Source: Rariloculus sp963665575
Lineage (GTDB): Bacteria > Pseudomonadota > Gammaproteobacteria > Steroidobacterales > Rariloculaceae
Direction of reading: 5' to 3'
Length of the DNA stretch: 64,000 bases
NCBI GenBank assembly: GCA_963665575.2
Contig: CAXXDW010000003.1
Span: 620,001 to 684,000 of the forward strand
The notes under the pieces were generated by a model. It was given only the letters and a program-made list of their open reading frames with translations, ran no database searches and was not told where the DNA came from. Numbering within the stretch: position 1 is the stretch's first letter; each line of letters starts with the position of its first letter. A program made the position numbers and the translations under genes. Positions 8,762 through 17,098 of the stretch are shown here, piece by piece.

Positions 8762-9310
8762 CTACATGGCGGCTTCCGGTTCGTTGCTCCGCCACGCCGA
8801 GTGACGCCTCGCAACCACCAGACTCAAGCTTCGAAACACGACATACAGCAACAAGGAAACGGCAAACCAGATCAGACCATATACGCGCTGTTCCATGTTT
8901 GTCGGGTCTTGCCCCAAGAAATAAAGCACCCTCACTCCGTTGGCGAGCGCACTGGCCAGGTACACATAAGTCAAGGTGGACACGATCCACGCCGTAGGAG
9001 AGTGCGGCCTCGGCAAGAGAAACAGGCGTTTCAGCGCTCGCTGCCGTTTCCAGTCCCGGACTCGGTCAGCCTCGGTGCGTCCGGATGTTGCGAGAAGCTC
9101 GTCGACAATGAAGCTCAGTTCCTTCTCCAACTCCTCGATCTCGTCAGGCGCCAGCTTGTCCCTATGCTCGTTCAGCAATGTCGACACAACCCTGATTCGT
9201 CGATCGACATACGTCATCCGCAACGTGCGTCCAGGCAACCCTATACGGGCAGCCACGACGGTCATGACGGTAGCGCCGATTACCAGCAACGCCTGCATCC
9301 AAAGTTCCAT
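8762..9310 (-). CDS. Hypothetical membrane protein
   Basis: A 182-residue protein of no known family. One hydrophobic segment at the N terminus (QALLVIGATVMTVVAARIG) is followed by a charged helical region rich in Glu/Arg (EIEELEKELSFIVDELL) and two C-terminal membrane segments (WIVSTLTYVYLASALANGV and VYGLIWFAVSLLLYVVF). The start at ATG 9310 is set by a strong AGGAGGTG ribosome site just upstream; the open frame extends further but without support. It lies next to vapC on the same strand with a 76-base gap. Confidence 0.6.
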   Translation of the reverse strand: MELWMQALLVIGATVMTVVAARIGLPGRTLRMTYVDRRIRVVSTLLNEHRDKLAPDEIEELEKELSFIVDELLATSGRTEADRVRDWKRQRALKRLFLLPRPHSPTAWIVSTLTYVYLASALANGVRVLYFLGQDPTNMEQRVYGLIWFAVSLLLYVVFRSLSLVVARRHSAWRSNEPEAAM

Positions 9311-9386
9311 TCGGCACCTCCTGGCTACCTGCGTACCGATCTTGCCGTCTTGTTGGTAAAGGTCGAGCGCATCGACAACGGTACCA

Positions 9387-9794
9387 CTATCGGACGTGCC
9401 ATAGCTTGAGCGGCGTACAGTCGGCGATATGCCTGAAATCATGGTCGGTCGACAGCATGACCAGTTCGTGGCGAATGCAGAGCCTGGCAAGCAAGGCATC
9501 GATGGTTCCGGTCTGAACGCCGTGGCTTCGGCAAGTGTTGTGCAGGTCGGCGGCCCGGATGTAGTCGCTGCGGTCAGGTGCAATCATGGCGATCGCTGAG
9601 AACAGTTCGACGATACGATTCGCGGCCCGCGGCGCACGGAATCCCTGAAGCAATTCCTGCAACACGATTCCCGTCGCATGTACCGGTTCCCCACCGGCCA
9701 ACGCTGCTTGCAGGCGGTTTACCTCCGGCACATCCCCGGATGAATCCCGGCGCAAGGCCAGCGACCAGACACTGGTATCGACGAACAGACTCAC
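9387..9794 (-). CDS. vapC: VapC-family PIN-domain toxin ribonuclease
   Basis: A 135-residue PIN-domain protein. The acidic metal-binding residues are in place: D6 (FVDTSVW), E47 (LQELLQG), D99 (GTIDAL) and D117/D119 (STDHDF). Members cleave tRNA or rRNA and are held in check by VapB. The GTG start shares one base with the vapB stop (TAGTG), so the pair is translationally coupled. Confidence 0.92.
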   Translation of the reverse strand: MSLFVDTSVWSLALRRDSSGDVPEVNRLQAALAGGEPVHATGIVLQELLQGFRAPRAANRIVELFSAIAMIAPDRSDYIRAADLHNTCRSHGVQTGTIDALLARLCIRHELVMLSTDHDFRHIADCTPLKLWHVR

Positions 9795-9991
9795 TATCGA
9801 GATCGCTCACGCTTGTAGTCGAACTGATCGTCCCAGTCGAGCGTTCCGAACAGTTCCAGGCCCCGCGCCTGTTCCCGGCGCGCAATGAACTCGCGCAAGG
9901 CTTGGTTTACGGTGGCTTTCTTCGTCTTCTCGCCGCCAACCTCCAGTGCCTTGTTGAGCAAGAACGGATCAATCGCCAGATTCGTAGCCAT
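9794..9991 (-). CDS. vapB: VapB-family antitoxin
   Basis: A 65-residue antitoxin starting at ATG 9991 (MATNLAIDPFLL). The N-terminal half, with LLNKALEVGGEKTKKATVN followed by QALREFIARREQ, is the short DNA-binding helical region of VapB antitoxins carried by PIN toxins. The C-terminal LFGTLDWDDQFDYKRER would bind VapC. It directly precedes vapC. An inverted repeat that overlaps its start is a candidate self-regulation site. Confidence 0.88.
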   Translation of the reverse strand: MATNLAIDPFLLNKALEVGGEKTKKATVNQALREFIARREQARGLELFGTLDWDDQFDYKRERSR

Positions 9992-10021
9992 TGTGTAATA
10001 TTCCACACATCGTTTTACACA
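9992..10021. promoter_or_regulatory. Candidate vapBC operator (inverted repeat)
   Basis: TGTGTAA at 9992-9998 is repeated in inverted form as TTACACA at 10015-10021, 16 bases apart, immediately upstream of the vapB ATG. An inner ACACA at 10005-10009 also pairs with TGTGT. Placement fits autorepression by the VapBC complex; this is inference. Confidence 0.45.
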
Positions 10022-10175
10022 GAAGCTAATCCCGCTTGGTCGTTGGCGTCAAGCACGGCTTCCCGTTGTCGCAGGGTGTCCGCGAAGGATCAAGCTTTAA
10101 ACCTCCTCACCTTGCCAGCATAATTCGCTTGCACCTTTGTCCAACGTGGTTTACACCGTAGGACCAAGCGCTGCC

Positions 10176-10394
10176 ATGAGCACCAGCATCACAGTCCGCG
10201 ACATCGATGCCGGGGACAAGTCCTGGCTGAGGCGCGCGGCGCAACAAACTGGCGTAGCCACGGAGGAATACGTGCGTCGCCTGATCCACGAGCAACGCGT
10301 CAAGGCCGAGCGCCGCCCGAAACCGCCCGAAGCCGTCCGAAGCCTTCGCGCGACATTTCGGAGAAAGTCATCGCGTCGAGCTGCCGTCGCTTGA
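10176..10394 (+). CDS. Orphan ribbon-helix-helix (FitA-type) antitoxin
   Basis: A 72-residue protein (ATG 10176, MSTSITVRDIDAGDKSWL) with the short beta strand and two helices of FitA/VapB-type antitoxins, followed by VATEEYVRRLIHEQR and RRPKPPEAV. Antitoxins of this kind normally overlap a PIN-domain toxin gene downstream. Here the stop overlaps the TTG start of recQ (TTGA at 10391-10394) and no toxin follows. The toxin may have been lost, or the gene may now control recQ. Confidence 0.7.
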   Translation: MSTSITVRDIDAGDKSWLRRAAQQTGVATEEYVRRLIHEQRVKAERRPKPPEAVRSLRATFRRKSSRRAAVA

Positions 10395-12211
10395 TCGACC
10401 GCGCCCACGATCTGCTCCGTAACGTCTACGGCTACTCGAGCTTTCGCGGCCGGCAGGAGGAGGTTGTTGCCGGCGCGCTCGCCGGTCGCGACGCGTTGGT
10501 GCTCATGCCCACCGGCGGCGGCAAGTCGCTGTGCTACCAGTTGCCGGCCATGGTCCGGCCCGGCGTCGGCCTCGTCGTCTCGCCGCTCATCGCGCTGATG
10601 CAGGACCAGGTGTCGGCGCTCAAGCAGCTTGGCGTGCGTGCCGAATTCCTGAATTCCACGCTCTCCTGGCCCGAGCAGTGCGCGATACTCGACGCCGTCG
10701 CCGCCGAGTCGCTGGACATGCTCTATCTCGCGCCGGAACGCCTGCTGCAGGAGGAGACGCTTGAGCGCCTGGACCGCATCAGGCTCGCAGTCATCGCCAT
10801 CGACGAAGCCCACTGCGTCTCGCAATGGGGGCACGACTTCCGGCAGGACTACCTCGGCCTGAACGTCCTGGCCGAGCGCTTTCCCGACGTGCCGCGAATG
10901 GCGCTGACCGCCACCGCGGACGAGCTGACCCGGCGGGAAATACTGACGCGTCTCGAACTCAACGACGCCGAGCAGTTCATCAGCGGATTCGACCGGCCCA
11001 ACATCCGCTACGCGGTGCAAGCGAAGGCGGAAGCCAATGTCCAGCTTCTCGCCTTTCTGCGGGATCGCCAGGACCAGGCCGGCATCGTCTACGCCATGAC
11101 GCGCAAGAAGGTCGAGTCCCTGGCCGAGTTGCTGGTGCAGCGCGGGTTCACCGCCCTTCCCTACCACGCGGGCCTGTCCGCAGAGACGCGCAACGCTCAT
11201 CAGGCCCGCTTCCAGTACGAGGACGGCGTGATCGTGGTCGCGACCATCGCCTTCGGCATGGGGATCGACAAGCCGGATGTCCGTTTCGTCGCCCACGTCG
11301 ACCTGCCGAAGAGCATCGAAGCCTATTACCAGGAAACCGGCCGGGCGGGCCGCGACGGCGAGCCCGCCGATGCATGGATGGTCTATGGCCTGCAGGACGT
11401 GGTGCGGATGCGCCAGATGGTCGACCAGTCCGAGGCGGGCGAGGAGCACAAGCGGACCGAGCGCATGAAGCTCGACGCGCTATTGGGCTGGTGCGAGGTC
11501 ACGGCGTGCCGGCGCCGGGCGTTGCTCGAGTACTTCGGAGACGGCTTGCCGGACGACTGCGGCAACTGCGACATCTGCCTGACCCCGCCCAGGACCTGGG
11601 ACGGTACCGAGGAAGCGCAGAAACTGCTGTCGTGCGTCTACCGCACCGGGCAGCGCTTCGGCGCCGGTCACGTGATCGACGTGCTGCGCGGCAAGGACAC
11701 GGAAAAAGTCCAGCGCAACGGTCACGACCGGCTCAGCACGTTCGGCATCGGCGAAGACCGCTCCGTGGCCCAATGGCGATCTATTCTCCGGCAAGTGATG
11801 GTTCAGGGGCACCTGTACTCCGATGCGGAGCGTTACGGCGCACTGCGCCTGACGCCCCGGTCCCGGCCGCTGCTCAGGGGCGAGGAGCGCATTCGGCTGC
11901 GTGAGGATCCCGCCGTCAAACGCGCGGTGACCAAGGCCGCGCGGGCACCGTCATACGAGGTTTCCGCCGAGGACGAGCCGTTGTGGGAAGCCTTGCGCGA
12001 ACTGCGCATGACGCTTTGCAAGGAAGCCGGCGTACCTCCCTATGTGATCTTCCACGATACGACGTTGCGCGAAATGGTTCGGCTGCGCCCGTCGTCGCCC
12101 CAGGAGCTACTGGCGTTGCAAGGCGTTGGCGAGACGAAACTGGAGCGCCATGGCGAAGCTTTCCTCGAAGTGATTCGAAAATACGCGGCGAGCGAAGCCC
12201 TCGGAACGTAA
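10391..12211 (+). CDS. recQ: ATP-dependent DNA helicase RecQ
   Basis: A 606-residue 3'-5' DNA helicase, close to the usual ~610. Walker A TGGGKS is at residues 41-46 after the RQEEVV segment of motif 0, and DEAH at 138-141. The RQC zinc module appears as CRRRALLEYFGDGL plus DDCGNCDICL, and the C terminus has an HRDC-type domain ending in LQGVGETKLERHGEAF. The TTG start matches the length of RecQ N termini. It acts in recombination and fork repair. It overlaps a small antitoxin gene by four bases, an unusual neighbour. Confidence 0.95.
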   Translation: MIDRAHDLLRNVYGYSSFRGRQEEVVAGALAGRDALVLMPTGGGKSLCYQLPAMVRPGVGLVVSPLIALMQDQVSALKQLGVRAEFLNSTLSWPEQCAILDAVAAESLDMLYLAPERLLQEETLERLDRIRLAVIAIDEAHCVSQWGHDFRQDYLGLNVLAERFPDVPRMALTATADELTRREILTRLELNDAEQFISGFDRPNIRYAVQAKAEANVQLLAFLRDRQDQAGIVYAMTRKKVESLAELLVQRGFTALPYHAGLSAETRNAHQARFQYEDGVIVVATIAFGMGIDKPDVRFVAHVDLPKSIEAYYQETGRAGRDGEPADAWMVYGLQDVVRMRQMVDQSEAGEEHKRTERMKLDALLGWCEVTACRRRALLEYFGDGLPDDCGNCDICLTPPRTWDGTEEAQKLLSCVYRTGQRFGAGHVIDVLRGKDTEKVQRNGHDRLSTFGIGEDRSVAQWRSILRQVMVQGHLYSDAERYGALRLTPRSRPLLRGEERIRLREDPAVKRAVTKAARAPSYEVSAEDEPLWEALRELRMTLCKEAGVPPYVIFHDTTLREMVRLRPSSPQELLALQGVGETKLERHGEAFLEVIRKYAASEALGT

Positions 12212-12382
12212 TCCCCTGGCGCCAGCCGGGCGGACACTGACCGGAACCTTGGCATTAGCTGATACGATAGCAACTGTTGGATATCGGTAGTTTCGCCAAT
12301 CGGCCACCGAGCGCCACCGAAGACAGCTTCGTAGTCACCGTCCGTGAAGGCGACGTGCGCATCGCTCGATCACCCGGCCCAC

Positions 12383-13648
12383 ATGAACGATTCGTCGCCC
12401 CAACTCAAACGCCCGGCAGTGCTCACGCTCGTCAATCGCGCGGGACGTCTCGCTGAGTCGATCGGGATTCGACCCTTCGAGCTTCATTCGAGCCGGATCC
12501 TTGCCAGGGCGCGGCAGGTCAGCGGATTCGATTTTCGTGACGACGGGTTCGAAGACGGGCTTGACCGTCTGATTCGATCATTGCGGCACGAGACGAGACT
12601 CACTCCGTTCGGCAAATTCGCCATGAGGAACGCGGTGCAGCGCAGCGCGAACTCGCGTTTCCAGGTGGAGAAGGCGATATCCGAAACCCCGGCGATCCTG
12701 GATGAGCCCATCAAGGGCCCGGTATTCATTATCGGGATGCCGCGATCCGGCACGACCATCCTGCAGGCGCTGCTCTATCGCGACGCCGCACACCGCTCAC
12801 CGCTGTGCTGGGAGTGCCTGCTGCCCTACCCCGCTCCGACGCCTGAAACGTACCGGGAGAACCCGCGCATCGACACCATCCGCAAGGAGTTCGACATCAT
12901 GTTCAAACTCGTTCCGGACTTGCGCAAGAAACACTACATGGCGGCCGACGCGCCGCAGGAATGCGTGGGCATCACGGCGCTCAACTTCTGCAGTTACCAG
13001 TATCTCGCCCAGGTGAATCTGCCGAGCTACGAACACTGGCTTTCCAACGAAGCCGATCAGGCGCAGAACCTGCACTGGCACAAGCGATTCCTGCAGTTTC
13101 TCCAATCGGGCGGGATCCGCCCGACACGCTGGCTGCTCAAGTCGCCCCTGCACCTGCTGCGTGTCAAGGAACTGTTCGAGGTCTACCCGGACGCGCGCAT
13201 CGTCATGCCGCACCGCGAACCGTCCACTTTCCTCGCTTCCGTAACGAGCCTGATCGGGTCCACGCGTTCGCTGTACACGGACCACCACGACCCCGTTGAG
13301 ACCGGACAGGAACTCGTGAAGACATGGGGCCAGTATCTGGATCGCTTCCTGCGCGAACGCGACAAGCTCGACAAGAAAGCCAGTTTCGTCGACTTTCATT
13401 TCGACGAATTCGTCGGCAACCAGATGGGCATCGTCGAGACAATCTACGACCGATTCGGCTGGCAACTCGATTCGCAAAGCCGCGCACGCATGCAGGAGTT
13501 TCTGCACCAGGAACGAAAGGACAAGCACGGCGTGCACTCGTATTCGCTCGAGCAGTTCGGTATTTCCCCGTCCGAGATCGAACGCAACTGCGCGGATTAC
13601 CTGGAGTTTCTGAGAGCACTGAAAGCCAGGCGGGCTTATCCGGCGTGA
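12383..13648 (+). CDS. Sulfotransferase-family protein
   Basis: A 421-residue protein (ATG 12383; a GTG at 12344 is possible). The PAPS 5'-phosphosulfate-binding loop GMPRSGTT is at residues 118-125, and the 3'-phosphate-binding region is represented by VMPHREPSTFLASVTSL. It would move a sulfuryl group from PAPS to an alcohol or amine acceptor. It is larger than cytosolic sulfotransferases (~300 residues) and belongs to the bacterial Sulfotransferase_3-like group. The substrate is unknown. It is followed by an acyl-CoA lyase gene on the same strand after about 145 bases. Confidence 0.82.
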   Translation: MNDSSPQLKRPAVLTLVNRAGRLAESIGIRPFELHSSRILARARQVSGFDFRDDGFEDGLDRLIRSLRHETRLTPFGKFAMRNAVQRSANSRFQVEKAISETPAILDEPIKGPVFIIGMPRSGTTILQALLYRDAAHRSPLCWECLLPYPAPTPETYRENPRIDTIRKEFDIMFKLVPDLRKKHYMAADAPQECVGITALNFCSYQYLAQVNLPSYEHWLSNEADQAQNLHWHKRFLQFLQSGGIRPTRWLLKSPLHLLRVKELFEVYPDARIVMPHREPSTFLASVTSLIGSTRSLYTDHHDPVETGQELVKTWGQYLDRFLRERDKLDKKASFVDFHFDEFVGNQMGIVETIYDRFGWQLDSQSRARMQEFLHQERKDKHGVHSYSLEQFGISPSEIERNCADYLEFLRALKARRAYPA

Positions 13649-13794
13649 ATTCCGGACGACGCTGAAGGCAACGTGACGATTGGACCAACGCTGCACGCAG
13701 GAACGATCCGAGCGACAATTGCGGGGTTTGATCCGCTCGGATCTTCCCCAACCGGCGACCGTGCGTAGATTCGACAGGAAAAGGAGTTGAAACC

Positions 13795-14637
13795 ATGACA
13801 ACCGAGCGTGCGGAACAGGACACCGTGGCCTTCGAGGTTCGCGACGGCATCGCCTGGGTGAGGTTCAATCGCCCGGAGAAGCGCAATTGCATGAGCCCGA
13901 AACTCAACCGACAGATGCTGCGCATTATCGAGGAACTGGAATTTCGCGATGACGTGGGCGTCCTGGTGTTGTCAGGCGAAGGCAGTGCCTGGTCCGCCGG
14001 CATGGACCTCAAGGAGTACTTCCGCGATTCGGAGGCGAAGGGGCTTGAGGGCGTCCGCCATTCGCAACGCGAAGCCTATGCCTGGTGGGAGCGGCTGCGC
14101 TGGTATCAGAAAGTCACGATTGCCATGGTCAACGGCTGGTGTTTCGGCGGCGGTTACGGGCCATTGTTCGCGTGCGATCTCGCCTTCTGTTCCGACGATG
14201 CACAGTTCGGATTGTCCGAAATCAACTGGGGCATCCTGCCCGGCGGCGGCGCCACCAAGGTCGCGACGGAACTCATGCCCATGCGCAAGGCCATGTACCA
14301 CGCACTGCTCGGTGAGAACCTGCTCGGCCCTCAGGCGGCCGCCGCGGGGCTCGTCAATGAGTCCGTTCCGGCCGACCAACTCGAAGCGCGCGTCACTGAA
14401 ATCGCAGGGAATCTACTCAAGAAGAACCTACAGGCTCTGAAGGCCACCAAGGATGCGGTGCGCCGGGTTCGCGAAATGACCTATGCAAATGCCGAGGATT
14501 ACCTCATTCGCGCCCAGGAAGCGCTGAACTGGCACGACGATTCCCAGGGTCGGCTCGAAGGCATGAGACAGTTCCTCGACGACAAGACCTACAAGCCGGG
14601 ACTCGGCGAGTACGACAAATCCGGGACGAGCGGATGA
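13795..14637 (+). CDS. ech: Feruloyl-CoA/p-hydroxycinnamoyl-CoA hydratase-lyase-like crotonase
   Basis: A 280-residue crotonase-fold enzyme. Family hallmarks of HCHL run along its length: NRPEKRNCMSP, WSAGMDLKEYFRD, the oxyanion-hole segment MVNGWCFGGGYGPLFACDL, FGLSEINWGILPG with the catalytic-type E142, NAEDYLIRAQ and QFLDDKTYKPGL at the C terminus. HCHL turns feruloyl-CoA into vanillin plus acetyl-CoA. The residue matching Ser123 of the Pseudomonas enzyme is Gly122 here, and the loop after WGI differs, so substrate or reaction may be altered. A good AAGGAG site (13780-13785) precedes ATG 13795. Confidence 0.82.
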   Translation: MTTERAEQDTVAFEVRDGIAWVRFNRPEKRNCMSPKLNRQMLRIIEELEFRDDVGVLVLSGEGSAWSAGMDLKEYFRDSEAKGLEGVRHSQREAYAWWERLRWYQKVTIAMVNGWCFGGGYGPLFACDLAFCSDDAQFGLSEINWGILPGGGATKVATELMPMRKAMYHALLGENLLGPQAAAAGLVNESVPADQLEARVTEIAGNLLKKNLQALKATKDAVRRVREMTYANAEDYLIRAQEALNWHDDSQGRLEGMRQFLDDKTYKPGLGEYDKSGTSG

Positions 14638-14650
14638 AAGGGAGCTGCCG

Positions 14651-15676
14651 TCACGGCGCGGCCGAATACCTCGTAAGACTCAGATACGCCGACTCGATGA
14701 TCGTCGGCAACTGCTGCTCATAGCCTGCCCAGCCGCTATAGGCATCGAACGTCAGCTCTTCCTGCATCTGCTCGAGCGTGAGCCCATTGGCGATACCGTC
14801 GCTGACTGCGGCCTCGAGCGTCTCGAGCCAGACGCGAAACGCCACGAGGTCATCCTTGCTCCCCGACGCAAAGTGGCTGTTGATCAGCGTGTCGAACTCC
14901 AGCTCTTCAAGGGCGCGAAGCGACTCGATCCAGACCGACATGGGCCGTTCGTCGAAGGCGAAATTGCAGCACATGCGGTTGATCCAGACGTAGTCGCCGG
15001 CGAAAAGCACGCCGTGATCCGGGAAGTAGACATCGATCAGGTCGTTCGTGTGGCGATTGCGCGCCCACAGGAGCTGCACTCGATATCCGCCGAGTTCGAC
15101 CTCATGGTCGTCCGAGAAGAGCACCGTTGGCGGCTGGATGTCGGCATTGAGTTCCTCGGGCGTCAGATAATCGTCCTGGTTCGTATCGAAGCGGTCGAAA
15201 TTGGCGCGGGTTCCTGTCAGTGCCTCTTCCCTCGACAGGCGATTGTCGCCGTCCGTGTCACGCGTGTTGCCAGGTGGCGGCGCCTCGGTCAGCGTTCCCG
15301 CCAGAAACTCGGCCATGGTCTCGTGTGCGATGAACTGCGCAGTATCCGCGAACAGCCGCGTACCGCCTACATGGTCCCAGTGATAGTGGCTCTCCACGAC
15401 GTAGCGGACAGGCACACCCGGGAACCTCTCGTCCAGAGCCTGCCTGAAGAGGTTGGTCGCCGTCGGGTTGGGCGGGTCGACCACCAGGATTCCCTCGTCG
15501 GTCGCAAGGAACACGAATACCGGCGAGACTCCGGTGCCTGTCGTGACCACGTGCAACCCATCGCGGATCTCCCCGATGTTCAGTTCGATCGGCCTGCCCG
15601 GGGGTTGGGCTGACACCGCGACGGATATCAGAGCGACAGCGACAAAACCTGCAAGTCTCACTGCTTCGGTGTACAT
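14651..15676 (-). CDS. Exported MBL-fold metallo-hydrolase with EF-hand pair
   Basis: A 341-residue protein with a signal peptide (cleavage near VSAQP) and a metallo-beta-lactamase fold. The zinc motif is H97-Y-H99-W-D101-H102, followed by later RNRHTND and INSHFASGSK ligand-bearing segments. Between the first and second ligand regions lie two canonical EF-hand loops: D140-D142-D144...E151 and D164-N166-D168...E175. Calcium could thus modulate or stabilise the enzyme in the periplasm. The fold is like subclass B3 lactamase relatives, but resistance is not implied. Confidence 0.8.
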   Translation of the reverse strand: MYTEAVRLAGFVAVALISVAVSAQPPGRPIELNIGEIRDGLHVVTTGTGVSPVFVFLATDEGILVVDPPNPTATNLFRQALDERFPGVPVRYVVESHYHWDHVGGTRLFADTAQFIAHETMAEFLAGTLTEAPPPGNTRDTDGDNRLSREEALTGTRANFDRFDTNQDDYLTPEELNADIQPPTVLFSDDHEVELGGYRVQLLWARNRHTNDLIDVYFPDHGVLFAGDYVWINRMCCNFAFDERPMSVWIESLRALEELEFDTLINSHFASGSKDDLVAFRVWLETLEAAVSDGIANGLTLEQMQEELTFDAYSGWAGYEQQLPTIIESAYLSLTRYSAAP

Positions 15677-15837
15677 GTGGATACCCTCTGACTGCTCCCG
15701 TGGCGTCCTATCTTACTCGGGTTGATGACCGGGTCCGTACCGAGCCTGGTGAGTGTCGGCGACTCCGGCCGTCGAGTGGCGCTGGACCACATCCATGTCC
15801 TCGCCGTCCTCCTGGAATCCGACGTCGCCAGTAGAAC

Positions 15838-16920
15838 TCAATCGCTTACGTGCGACTGAACGTCAGGCGCACCGTCGGCCGACCGCACGAGCTGCAGCTC
15901 TGCAAGAATCGATACCGCGATCGACTCCGGCGAGTCGGCGCCGATGTCGAGACCGACGGGTCCCCTGAGGTTTGCCCGCAGCGCCTCACCTGCCGCGCCG
16001 AGTTCTTCGAGCAGCCGCGCCTTGCGCGCCGGCGGACCGAGCACTCCGACGTAACCCGCCCTGATCGTCGCAAGATGGGCCAGGTACGTTCGATCGGTGT
16101 CAAGGTGATGGCTCATCACGATCATGGCATCGAAGGTCTCAAGCTCGATCTCGTGGGCCAGCGCCGGGGGATCGATCGTCGCGACCCGTTCGGCCGCTTC
16201 GAATCCGCCCTTTGCGATGTAGGCCGGGCGGTGATCGGCGACCGTCACGAGCCAGCCGAGCTCCGCGGCCATGCGCACGAGCGGCACCGCGTCGGGTCCG
16301 GCCCCGAGCACGAGCAGGCGCGGTACGGGCACGAGCGCGGAGTAGAGAATGCCAACGCCGGCATCGTCAACGACGTATCGCGACCGCGCGGAACTGATGA
16401 CTTCTTCGCAACCGGCGGCAATCCGCTCGGCATCAGCCGCATCGAGGCCGAAGGATTCGCTCGAATCGGCCGTTCGGACCAGCGTGCCGCCGAGCGCCAG
16501 CGAAGATTCTCCGGGCTCGATGACCGTGGCGGCGGCGGCGCGCTCGACTCCCATGAGGCGGCGCGCGATGGCGGCAAACGGCGCATGGTCGTGTTCCGGC
16601 TCGAGCGGCTGCAGGAACACGCGGATCAGGCCGTTGCAGCCGACGCCGAGTCCCCAGAGATCGTCCGCCTCGTCGCGCAAGTCGTAGGTAATCGCGGCGG
16701 GATTGCGTGTCTCGCGTATCCGGTTTGCACGCTCGCCCAGGTCCCCTTCCAGACACCCGCCGCTCACGAGTCCCTGGTAGTCGCCGTTGGCCGCGATCAG
16801 GCTGCGATGACCGGCCTTGCTGTAGGTCGAACCCATCGTCTCGTACACGGTGGCGAGCACGAGCACCTCGCCGCGATCCCGCCACTCCTCGAAGCGCTGA
16901 ACGGTGCGCCTGAGACTCAT
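15838..16920 (-). CDS. xdhC: XdhC-family molybdenum cofactor insertion protein
   Basis: A 360-residue protein with an N-terminal XdhC/CoxI domain (ATVYETMGSTYSKAGHRSL, SGGCLEGDL) and a C-terminal Rossmann domain (LLVLGAGPDAVPLVRMAAEL, then TVADHRP). The family binds and matures sulfurated Mo cofactor and delivers it to xanthine-dehydrogenase-type enzymes. The only such target seen here is the molybdopterin subunit at 37655-40069, about 21 kb away. It is not in an operon with it. Confidence 0.85.
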   Translation of the reverse strand: MSLRRTVQRFEEWRDRGEVLVLATVYETMGSTYSKAGHRSLIAANGDYQGLVSGGCLEGDLGERANRIRETRNPAAITYDLRDEADDLWGLGVGCNGLIRVFLQPLEPEHDHAPFAAIARRLMGVERAAAATVIEPGESSLALGGTLVRTADSSESFGLDAADAERIAAGCEEVISSARSRYVVDDAGVGILYSALVPVPRLLVLGAGPDAVPLVRMAAELGWLVTVADHRPAYIAKGGFEAAERVATIDPPALAHEIELETFDAMIVMSHHLDTDRTYLAHLATIRAGYVGVLGPPARKARLLEELGAAGEALRANLRGPVGLDIGADSPESIAVSILAELQLVRSADGAPDVQSHVSD

Positions 16921-17098
16921 GCTTCGATCCCGTTCATCGGGCAGTCTCCTTCACGCACGGTCGCGTTCATCGGACGATCCCGCTGAGGGAAATTGGCTCA
17001 TGCGCGTTCCTGCTCCGGACAAGCTTGCTCATCTCGCGCGCGCATTCCCGCTCCCGACAAGCCCGTTCATCGCGCACTCGCATTCATGGGTCCCCCGC

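Noticed and set aside
14651..15676. Beta-lactam resistance gene
   Set aside because: Carries the MBL zinc motif but with an EF-hand insertion and no lactamase-specific features; fold alone does not show resistance.
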